From Hymenobacter sp. GOD-10R (GTDB taxonomy: Bacteria; Bacteroidota; Bacteroidia; Cytophagales; Hymenobacteraceae), in contig NZ_CP141184.1 in NCBI RefSeq assembly GCF_035609205.1, positions 2,012,501 to 2,076,500 on the forward strand: a DNA stretch of 64,000 bases, in the 5' to 3' direction. The notes beneath the pieces are model-generated. The model had not been told where the DNA came from, did no database searches, and saw only the letters and a program-made list of their open reading frames with translations. Positions 26,783-34,278 of this stretch are shown one piece after another; positions within the stretch are counted from its first letter, which is position 1, and the number at the start of each line of letters is the position of its first letter. Both the position numbers and the translations under genes were made by a program.

Positions 26783-27682
26783 ATGTATCGAAATCGCATG
26801 ACCAATAACAAGTACATAGGAATAGATATTGGCGGGACAAAGATTCAGATCGGTGTCGTGCAGGATGGGGAGATAATTCAGGAGACCAAGTTTGAGACCT
26901 CCGCCAGTGCGCCTAAGGAGCAGATCCTAGGGGAGCTGGTGCGCAACTTGGACTCTTTTATTGATGCCGATGTGGTTGGCATAGGCATCGGGGTGCCGGG
27001 GCTGGTGGATGAGGCAAATGGCATCGTCCACAACGTGCAGAACATCCCTTCCTGGCAAGAAGTCCATCTGAAAGACTACTTGGTGAGCCACCTCGATAAG
27101 CCGGTGTACCTCACTAATGACGCCAACGCTTTTGCCGTGGGCGAAAAGATTTATGGCAAGGGAAAGCCGTACGCAAACCTGGTGGGTATCGCACTCGGAA
27201 CAGGGTTTGGGGCCGGCATCATCATCAACCATGATGTGTACTCGGGGACGCTTTCCAGCGCCGGCGAATTCGGAAGTGTGCCTTACCTCGACAAAACTAT
27301 TGAGGATTATTGCAGCGGCAAGTTCTTCACCCAGCAAACGAGTCGCTCGGGTGGGGAGTGGCATAATCTGGCAATCCTAGGTGACCCTGACGCCTTAAAC
27401 GTTTTTGCAACCTACGGTCGGCATCTAGGCAACGCTCTTAAGACCATCTTGTTTGCGCTTTCGCCTGAGGCAATTTTCTTGGGTGGCTCCGTGAGTAAAT
27501 GCTTCGATTATTTCCGGGACGGCATGTACGAAAGCCTCCGGGAGTTCCCGTTCAAGATCGTAGCAGAACGGCTGGTGGTTGAACCATCCGCCATCGATAA
27601 TGCTGCTGTGCTGGGCGCCGCCGCCCTCTGCAAAATGAAGCATGAGCATACTTCCCACCCCCATAAAGTGCTTTCTCTATGA
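26783..27682 (+). CDS. ROK family sugar kinase (probable N-acetylglucosamine kinase)
   Basis: Cytoplasmic kinase of 299 residues expected to phosphorylate GlcNAc released by the hexosaminidases. The phosphate-binding motif is YIGIDIGGTKIQIG. GVPGLVDEANGIVHN, YLTNDANAFAVGE and LGTGFGAGIIIN follow in family order. The usual ROK zinc site (His after GEFG and CxCGxxGCxE) is absent: the region reads GEFGSVPYLDKTIEDYCSG. A second start at 26798 (MTNNKYIGID) is equally possible. The stop overlaps the start of the GH20 gene by 4 bp (ATGA), so kinase and hexosaminidase are translationally coupled. The substrate is inferred from neighbours. Confidence 0.85.
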   Translation: MYRNRMTNNKYIGIDIGGTKIQIGVVQDGEIIQETKFETSASAPKEQILGELVRNLDSFIDADVVGIGIGVPGLVDEANGIVHNVQNIPSWQEVHLKDYLVSHLDKPVYLTNDANAFAVGEKIYGKGKPYANLVGIALGTGFGAGIIINHDVYSGTLSSAGEFGSVPYLDKTIEDYCSGKFFTQQTSRSGGEWHNLAILGDPDALNVFATYGRHLGNALKTILFALSPEAIFLGGSVSKCFDYFRDGMYESLREFPFKIVAERLVVEPSAIDNAAVLGAAALCKMKHEHTSHPHKVLSL

Positions 27683-30036
27683 TCCGGAAATCCTTGGTGT
27701 CACTGGCTGCTGTGCTCAGCCTAGGAAATAGTGTCGGTTTGTTGGTCGGGCCTGCGTACGGCCAGCAAGCTCCTGCTAGCTCGCAGGCGCTATCGATTAT
27801 TCCGCAGCCAGTGCAGCTCACGCCCCAAAGCGGCAGTTTTGCCATCACCTCTGATACCAAGATTTACGTCGACCCCAAAAATGAGGAGTTGCGGAACATT
27901 GGGCAATCGTTGAGCCAGCAGATAAAGCTAGCGACCGGTGTGCAGCCGCAGGTGGTGCAAGCAACGCCGGGCAAGCAAAGTACCGGCGGAATTTACCTGA
28001 CACTTGCGCAGCCCACCGAAAACCTAGGTCCCGAAGGCTACACGCTCAAGGTGCAGCCTGCGCAAGTTGTGTTGGCGGCTAGCAAGCCCCAAGGATTGTT
28101 TTTGGGCACCCAGACCATTCGGCAACTGCTACCGGCGCAGCGCTCCGCCACGGCCGCAAGCATTCCGGCAGTAGAAGTAACCGATAAGCCGCGCTACGAC
28201 TGGCGCGGTATGCACCTAGATGTGAGTCGGCACTTCTTCTCAGTTGAGTTTGTGAAGAAGTACATCGACTTTCTGGCGATGCACAAGATGAATACCTTCC
28301 ATTGGCATCTCACAGATGACCAGGGTTGGCGCATCGAGATTAAGAAGTACCCCAAGCTGACGTCGGTAGGCGGGTGGCGCGACGGCACGCTCATCGGCCA
28401 CTACACCGACCAGCCGCATAAGTTCGACAACATTCGCTACGGCGGCTTCTACACGCAAGAGCAGATAAAGGAAGTCGTGAAGTATGCGCAAGACCGCTAC
28501 ATCACGGTAGTACCGGAAATTGAGATGCCTGGTCACGCGGTGGCGGCCCTCACGGCGTATCCGGAATTGTCGTGCACCGGCGGCCCCTTCAAAGTAGAGG
28601 GACTGTGGGGCGTGTTCGACGATATTTTCTGCGCCGGCAACGAGCAGACGTTTACGTTCTTACAGGACGTGCTGACGGAAGTGATGCCGCTGTTCCCTAG
28701 CAAAGTCATTCACATCGGGGGCGACGAAGCCCCGAAAACCCGCTGGCACGAATGCCCCAAGTGCCAGGCCCGCATGAAGGCCGAAAACCTGAAGAGTGAG
28801 CACGAACTGCAAAGCTACTTTGTGCAGCGTATGGAGAAATTCGTGAACTCCAAGGGCAGAACCATTATGGGTTGGGATGAAATCTTGGAGGGTGGCCTAG
28901 CGCCGAACGCGGCCGTGATGTCGTGGCGCGGCATGGAAGGTGGAACCGATGCCGCCAAGCAAAAGCACAACGTGGTGATGACGCCCGGTGCCTACGTCTA
29001 TTTCGACCACGCCCAGGGCGAAGCTAGCTTGGAGCCGCTATCCATCGGTGGCTACTTGCCGCTCGCCACGGTGTATTCCTTCGAGCCTACGCCGAAAGAG
29101 CTGAACGCCGAGGAACAGAAGTATATCCTAGGTGCCCAGGCCAACCTCTGGACCGAGTACATCCCGACGGAGCAGCAGGTGGAGTACATGGTGCTGCCGC
29201 GCATGTCGGCACTATCCGAAGTGCTCTGGACGCCAGCCAGCCAGAAGAACTGGCCTAGCTTCAAGGAGCGTATGCAGAAGCAGTACCAGCGCTACGAGGC
29301 TATCGGGGCCAACTACGCGAAGAGTGCTTTCAACGTGCACCAGGAGCTAGCTATCGACACCACCCAGCACGCGGCCATCGTCACGATGCAGATGGATGCA
29401 GCCGGCCCCCAGATCTACTACACCCTCGATGGCTCGGCCCCGACGGCTTCGTCGCAGGCGTACAGCAAGCCGTTTGCCGTCTCGAACTCGGCTGTCATCA
29501 AGGCCGCTTCTTTTGACAATGGTAAGATGATGGGCAAGGTTACTTCTAAGGAGGTGACCACGCACAAGGCCTTCGCTATGCCCATCAAGCTCACCAACGA
29601 GCCAAACAAGAGCTACAAAGGCCAAGGCGCTCTAACGCTAGTGGACGGCTTGAAAGGCTCCACGACTCACACCGACGGGCAGTGGCTAGGTTTCCAAGGC
29701 AATGACTTGGTAGCCACGCTGGATCTGAAAAAGGCGACGGATATCTCCACGGTTAAGACCACCTTCCTGCAAAATACGGGCTCCAAAATCCTGCTGCCCA
29801 CCACTGTGGAAGTTGCGGTGTCGAAGGACGGGAAGAAGTACAAGACCGTGTATTCCGCGCCCGTCACGCCTTCTCCTAAACAGGAAGCTACCATCAACGA
29901 GGTGAAAGCTGACCTGAAGAAAACCAAGGCGCGGTTCGTCAAAATCACGGCCAAAAATGCACAGGCAAAAGCTGCTGGAACGGATCCGAAGGACTCCGGC
30001 ACCTGGTTGTTTGCCGACGAGATTGTCGTGCAGTAA
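27679..30036 (+). CDS. Beta-N-acetylhexosaminidase, GH20, with C-terminal binding domains
   Basis: Exported enzyme of 785 residues that removes terminal beta-GlcNAc or GalNAc by substrate-assisted catalysis. A signal peptide (SLAAVLSLGNSVGLLVGPAYG) is followed by the GH20b domain (IIPQPVQLTPQSGSFAIT). The catalytic TIM barrel holds YDWRGMHLDVSRHFFSVEF, HWHLTDDQGWRIEIKKYP and the Asp349-Glu350 pair in HIGGDEAPKTRW. After the barrel come a chitobiase-type domain (YTLDGSAPTASSQAYSKPF) and an F5/8-like module (WLGFQGNDLVATLDLKKATD). Its start overlaps the kinase gene by 4 bp. A second GH20 paralogue lies 4.2 kb downstream with a different C-terminal module. Confidence 0.94.
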   Translation: MIRKSLVSLAAVLSLGNSVGLLVGPAYGQQAPASSQALSIIPQPVQLTPQSGSFAITSDTKIYVDPKNEELRNIGQSLSQQIKLATGVQPQVVQATPGKQSTGGIYLTLAQPTENLGPEGYTLKVQPAQVVLAASKPQGLFLGTQTIRQLLPAQRSATAASIPAVEVTDKPRYDWRGMHLDVSRHFFSVEFVKKYIDFLAMHKMNTFHWHLTDDQGWRIEIKKYPKLTSVGGWRDGTLIGHYTDQPHKFDNIRYGGFYTQEQIKEVVKYAQDRYITVVPEIEMPGHAVAALTAYPELSCTGGPFKVEGLWGVFDDIFCAGNEQTFTFLQDVLTEVMPLFPSKVIHIGGDEAPKTRWHECPKCQARMKAENLKSEHELQSYFVQRMEKFVNSKGRTIMGWDEILEGGLAPNAAVMSWRGMEGGTDAAKQKHNVVMTPGAYVYFDHAQGEASLEPLSIGGYLPLATVYSFEPTPKELNAEEQKYILGAQANLWTEYIPTEQQVEYMVLPRMSALSEVLWTPASQKNWPSFKERMQKQYQRYEAIGANYAKSAFNVHQELAIDTTQHAAIVTMQMDAAGPQIYYTLDGSAPTASSQAYSKPFAVSNSAVIKAASFDNGKMMGKVTSKEVTTHKAFAMPIKLTNEPNKSYKGQGALTLVDGLKGSTTHTDGQWLGFQGNDLVATLDLKKATDISTVKTTFLQNTGSKILLPTTVEVAVSKDGKKYKTVYSAPVTPSPKQEATINEVKADLKKTKARFVKITAKNAQAKAAGTDPKDSGTWLFADEIVVQ

Positions 30037-30049
30037 AGCCCGTTCATTA

Positions 30050-30154
30050 GATGTAGAGACACATACTTGTGTCTCGTCGTTGCTGATGGTGTTTAGCTAG
30101 GTTGTTCAAGACCAGGCCGTTCAACGACGAGACGCAAGTATGCGTCTCTACATC
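30050..30154. repeat. Inverted pair of 33-bp palindromic repeats
   Basis: The arm at 30050-30082 (GATGTAGAGACACATACTTG onward) is the reverse complement of 30122-30154 with two mismatches. Each arm is itself a palindrome (GAGACACA/TGTGTCTC; GAGACGCA/TGCGTCTC). The 39-base centre holds nothing else. A MITE- or REPIN-like dispersed element; it lies between the GH20 and transporter genes and could also form a long hairpin in the transcript. Confidence 0.7.
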
Positions 30155-30201
30155 CTTCACACAAGTAAGCGTACCCTAGCTCCATTTTTAACTTGTAAAG
30201 A

Positions 30202-31494
30202 ATGTCTAAAGTAGCTACCACGGCCCCCGCTGCCTCGGCAGTGCCGACGGCCACGACGCAAACGGGCCGATCCATTGTGATCATCGGAGCGCTGTTCTTC
30301 ATTTTCGGCTTTGTGACCTGGCTGAACTCCGTTCTGATTCCTTACCTCCGCATTGCGTGCGAACTCAACAACTTTGAGTCGTATCTGGTAGCCTTTGCCT
30401 TCTACATCTCTTACCTGGTAATGGCCATTCCGTCGGCGTGGGTACTGAAAAGCACTGGCTTCAAGAACGGTATGTCGGTGGGGCTATTAGTAATGGCCGT
30501 AGGGGCACTCATCTTTATTCCGGCAGCCTATACCCGCACGTACGGGCTGTTTCTGCTGGGGCTGTTTGTGCAAGGTACCGGCCTAGCAGTTTTGCAGACG
30601 GCCGCTAATCCGTACATCACCATCCTAGGTCCGCGCGAAAGTGCCGCCAAGCGCATCAGCATAATGGGCATTTGCAACAAGGTGGCCGGTGCGCTAGCCC
30701 CGATTGCCCTAGGTGCTGTTGCCTTGAAAGACGCCGATGCCCTCATCAAGCGCCTCGGTACCATGGATGCCGCCGCGAAAGCCACCGAACTAGATGCTCT
30801 AGCTTCACGCGTTGTGACGCCGTACCTGATCATGCTTGGCGTGCTGGTGCTGCTGGCTGTGCTGATTTACTTCTCTTCGCTACCCGAAATTGACACCGAC
30901 CACGAAGACGAGGCCGTAGCCGCTGCCAACACAGGCAAGACTAGCGTGCTTCAGTTTCCGCACCTACTGCTCGGGGCATTAGCCATGTTCTTCTACGTAG
31001 GCGTGGAGGTTATTGCCGGCGACACCATTATCAGTTACGGGGCAGCGCAAGGCATTGCTCTGTCCACGGCTAAGTTCTTTACGGCCTGCACAATGGGTGC
31101 CATGATCCTAGGGTATGTGATTGGCATTGTGGCTATTCCAAAGCTCATCACCCAGGAAAAGGCGCTACAGGTTTTTGCAGTGGCGGGGGTACTTTTTGCA
31201 CTGGGGGCGCTGTTTACCAGCGGCTACACGTCGGTGCTATTTATCTCGCTGCTGGGGCTAGCCAACTCGCTCATTTTTCCCGCTATTTGGCCGCTAGCTA
31301 TCACGGGCCTAGGTCGGTTTACGAAAATCGGTTCGTCCTTTCTCATCATGGCTATTGCCGGGGGCGCGGTGCTGCCGCCACTCTACGGCTGGCTCGCCGA
31401 CCACTTCAGCGCCCAGCAAGCTTATTGGCTGGTCATTCCTTGCTACCTGTTCATCCTGTACTACGGCATGGCCGGGCACAAAGCACGGAGCTAG
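30202..31494 (+). CDS. Sugar MFS transporter, FucP/NagP type
   Basis: Inner-membrane proton-coupled sugar importer of 430 residues with about 12 membrane helices. Characteristic stretches are IIGALFFIFGFVTWLNSVLI, QTAANPYITILGPRESAAKR and SLIFPAIWPLAITGLGRFTK, which match the FucP/NagP/GluP group of the major facilitator superfamily. In this setting it probably imports GlcNAc, fucose or mannose liberated in the periplasm; the exact sugar is not decided by sequence. The neighbours on both sides are glycosidase genes separated by dispersed repeats, so it is probably co-expressed with them. Confidence 0.9.
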   Translation: MSKVATTAPAASAVPTATTQTGRSIVIIGALFFIFGFVTWLNSVLIPYLRIACELNNFESYLVAFAFYISYLVMAIPSAWVLKSTGFKNGMSVGLLVMAVGALIFIPAAYTRTYGLFLLGLFVQGTGLAVLQTAANPYITILGPRESAAKRISIMGICNKVAGALAPIALGAVALKDADALIKRLGTMDAAAKATELDALASRVVTPYLIMLGVLVLLAVLIYFSSLPEIDTDHEDEAVAAANTGKTSVLQFPHLLLGALAMFFYVGVEVIAGDTIISYGAAQGIALSTAKFFTACTMGAMILGYVIGIVAIPKLITQEKALQVFAVAGVLFALGALFTSGYTSVLFISLLGLANSLIFPAIWPLAITGLGRFTKIGSSFLIMAIAGGAVLPPLYGWLADHFSAQQAYWLVIPCYLFILYYGMAGHKARS

Positions 31495-31500
31495 GTTCTT

Positions 31501-31584
31501 GTAGCGCGGACTCTATAGTCCGCGCTTTCTATTAAACACGCACTAATCACTAAGCCGGCGCGGAGACTGCAAAGTCCGCGCTAC
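31501..31584. repeat. Two GCGCGGACT-type palindromes
   Basis: GTAGCGCGGACT-CTAT-AGTCCGCGCT at 31501-31526 and GCGCGGAGACTGCAAAGTCCGCGC at 31558-31581 are near-identical palindromic units in a non-coding spacer. They look like REP-type units distinct from the two other repeat families in this window. The first could also act as a hairpin at the end of the transporter mRNA, but no T-run follows. Confidence 0.6.
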
Positions 31585-31610
31585 TTCAAACTGTTCCTGA
31601 GTTCTTTCGA

Positions 31611-34262
31611 ATGAACAAGTATCGACTCCTGCTGCTGGCGCTGACTCTGGCTAGCCCCTTGGCGGCGCAGCAACGCTACGAGCTTAATTCTGGCTGGAAA
31701 GCCACACCCATTGCCAAGGTAAAAGCCGACGGCCAAGCCATTTCGCAGTCGTCTTTTGCTACCACCAACTGGTTGCCCGCCGTGGTGCCCGGCACGGTGC
31801 TGACCACCCAACTCGAAAACAAGCAGGTGCCCGATCCATTCTTCGGGATGAACAATAACCGCATCCCCGACATCTACAAAACGGGCCGCGACTACTACAC
31901 GTATTGGTTTGCCAAGGATTTCAAAGAGGCATCCGCTAAAGGCGACGACCAAGTGTGGCTGCACTTCCGCGGGGTAAACTACAGCTGTGAGGTGTTCTTG
32001 AACGGGCAGAAGCTCAACAAGAAGACGCACCACGGCATGTTCTTGCGCCAGACCTATAATATCACGCCCTACCTAGCCAAGGACGGCAACAACCGCCTAG
32101 CCGTGGTGGTGTACCCTCCTGACCCCGTGGGCAACCCCAACGGCGGCCAAGGTGGCGACGGTACCATTGCCCGTGGCGTGGCCACGCAGTACACCGCAGG
32201 CTGGGACTGGATTCGGCCCATCCGGGACCGCAACACTGGCATTTGGGACAAAGTAACCATCGAGAAAACCAAGCAGGTCAATCTCAAAAACCCGCACATA
32301 ATCACCCGCGTGCCCGGCGTGCGCCAGTCCAAAGGCGCGCAGCAGCCCGCCACTATTCAGGTAACGACCGAGCTAGAGAACCCGACTGCCAAAGCCGTAA
32401 CCGGCGTGGTGCAGTACACCCTAGCGGGCCAGACGGTGAAGCAGTCGGTGAGCCTGCCTGCGCGCACCACTAAGCAGGTGAGCTTGCCTGCCCTAACCCT
32501 GCAAAATCCCAAGCTGTGGTGGCCCAACGGTTACGGCCCGCAAAACCTCTACCAGCTGAAAATGCAGTTCCTGGTAGGGGGCAAAACGGTATCGGATGAG
32601 GAAAACGTGCAGGTAGGCGTGCGCGAAATCCGCCATCAGTGGAACGACAAGACCCAGAGCATGCAAGTGCTGCTCAATGGCCAGAAAGTATTTATAAAGG
32701 GCGGCAACTGGATTATTTCTGATGCGATGCTGCGCTTCACCAAGGCGCGCTACGATACCGAAATCCGGTTTCACCGCGATATGAATTTGAACCTTATCCG
32801 TGTGTGGGGTGGCGCGCTCGTCGAGCGGCCCGAGTTTTACGAGGCCTGCGACAAGTACGGCATGCTCGTAATGCAGGACTTTTGGATGTCGGGTGACGCG
32901 AACGGCCGCTGGGTGGACCCTATGAAGCTGGAAGATCAGTGGACCCGCCGCCAGTACCCCAACGACCACCGGCTGTTTGTGAACTCGGTGGCCGACCAAG
33001 TGAAAATGGTGCGCAACTACCCCTCGTTGGCCATCTGGTGCGGCGGCAACGAAATCACGCCACCCAAGGATATTCTGACGGCCATGCAAGATACCCTCTT
33101 GCCCCGACTCGACGGCACGCGCTGGTTTGTGCCGTACTCCAACTCAGACAGCATGTCCTACAACAACCAGGGCGGCAATGGCGACGGACCCTATGGCATT
33201 CAACCCATCAGCCGCTTTTGGGCGCACCAAACCTATCCTTTCAACTCAGAAGTAGGCTCGGTAGGCGTCGGTGATTATGAGTCACTGGAACGCTTCCTGC
33301 CGGCTGCCAACATGGTGCCGCCCCAGTACCTAGGTCCGAAAAGCAAGCCCACCGAGAAAGTGGATTCGGTGTGGGATTACCACACTTACATCGGCTACGA
33401 GCAGTACCTGCTGCCCTATGGCGCCCCCAAAGACGCCCGCGACTTTGGCCTGAAAGCTCAGCTCGTGAATTATGACCAGTACCGCGCCCTCATGGAAGGC
33501 TTCAGCTCGCACATGTGGGAGTGGTACACGGGCAGCATCATCTGGAAAACCCAAAACCCCTGGACCGCCATGCGCGGCCAGATGTACGACTACTACCTCG
33601 ACCCCAACGCCTGCCTCTACGGCTTGCGCAACGGCAGCGAGCCGCTCCACGTGATGTACAACCCCGTGGACACGATGGTGATGATTACCAACAATACCTT
33701 CGAGGTGAAGCGCGACATGATGCTAGTAGTCGACACCTACGACATGGCCGGCAGAAAGACCAACGTCACGCAGGTAATCGTGGAAATCAATCCATCGATG
33801 TCGAAGAAGTACCTGCCCGTGAACGGGGTAGTGCGGCAGATGGCAAAGGAGAAAGGTATGTTCCTTTCGCTTCAGTTGCAGGACTTCAATAAGAAGGTCA
33901 TCAGCAACAATTTCTACTGGCTTTCAGATGCCAAAGGCGAGTACTCGGGCCTAAAAGGTATGGCCAAAACAGCAGTGAAAGTAACCACCAAGCAAAGAGC
34001 CAAGGATAAAATCGAAGTAACGCTAACCAATCCCGCCAACGGTCCGGTGGCTTTCTTCAACCGCCTAGCCTTGGTAAACCCCAAAACGCAGAAGCGTATC
34101 CTACCCGTGTTCTACACCGATAACTACGTGTCGGTGCTGCCGGGCGAGAGCAAAACGGTGATGCTGGACTATACCCCCACCTCGGATGTAACGGCGCCGG
34201 TGGTGTCAGTGGAAGGTTGGAACGTGGAGAAGCAGCTGCTGCCCGTAGCAGGCAGCAACTAA
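31611..34262 (+). CDS. GH2 beta-mannosidase-type enzyme (mannosylglycoprotein endo-beta-mannosidase/exo-glucosaminidase subgroup)
   Basis: Exported enzyme of 883 residues (signal peptide LLLLALTLASPLAAQ). The N-terminal sugar-binding domain contains PAVVPGTVLTTQL and WLHFRGVNYSCEVFLNG, followed by an Ig-like domain and the TIM barrel. GGNWIISDAMLRF and LIRVWGGALVERPEFYEACD are diagnostic of the GH2 subgroup that includes plant endo-beta-mannosidase acting on N-glycan cores and exo-beta-glucosaminidases. The acid/base is Glu481 in WCGGNEITPPKDI and the nucleophile Glu547 in FNSEVGSVG. C-terminal beta domains complete the fold. Next to GH92 and GH20 genes, cleavage of the Man-beta-1,4-GlcNAc core linkage is the best inference; exo- versus endo-action remains open. 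Confidence 0.88.
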   Translation: MNKYRLLLLALTLASPLAAQQRYELNSGWKATPIAKVKADGQAISQSSFATTNWLPAVVPGTVLTTQLENKQVPDPFFGMNNNRIPDIYKTGRDYYTYWFAKDFKEASAKGDDQVWLHFRGVNYSCEVFLNGQKLNKKTHHGMFLRQTYNITPYLAKDGNNRLAVVVYPPDPVGNPNGGQGGDGTIARGVATQYTAGWDWIRPIRDRNTGIWDKVTIEKTKQVNLKNPHIITRVPGVRQSKGAQQPATIQVTTELENPTAKAVTGVVQYTLAGQTVKQSVSLPARTTKQVSLPALTLQNPKLWWPNGYGPQNLYQLKMQFLVGGKTVSDEENVQVGVREIRHQWNDKTQSMQVLLNGQKVFIKGGNWIISDAMLRFTKARYDTEIRFHRDMNLNLIRVWGGALVERPEFYEACDKYGMLVMQDFWMSGDANGRWVDPMKLEDQWTRRQYPNDHRLFVNSVADQVKMVRNYPSLAIWCGGNEITPPKDILTAMQDTLLPRLDGTRWFVPYSNSDSMSYNNQGGNGDGPYGIQPISRFWAHQTYPFNSEVGSVGVGDYESLERFLPAANMVPPQYLGPKSKPTEKVDSVWDYHTYIGYEQYLLPYGAPKDARDFGLKAQLVNYDQYRALMEGFSSHMWEWYTGSIIWKTQNPWTAMRGQMYDYYLDPNACLYGLRNGSEPLHVMYNPVDTMVMITNNTFEVKRDMMLVVDTYDMAGRKTNVTQVIVEINPSMSKKYLPVNGVVRQMAKEKGMFLSLQLQDFNKKVISNNFYWLSDAKGEYSGLKGMAKTAVKVTTKQRAKDKIEVTLTNPANGPVAFFNRLALVNPKTQKRILPVFYTDNYVSVLPGESKTVMLDYTPTSDVTAPVVSVEGWNVEKQLLPVAGSN

Positions 34263-34278
34263 TAAGCGCCCCCCTATA

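Noticed and set aside
32493..33089. Open frame of 198 codons antisense to the GH2 gene
   Set aside because: Shadow of the catalytic region of GH2; no start context or domain of its own.
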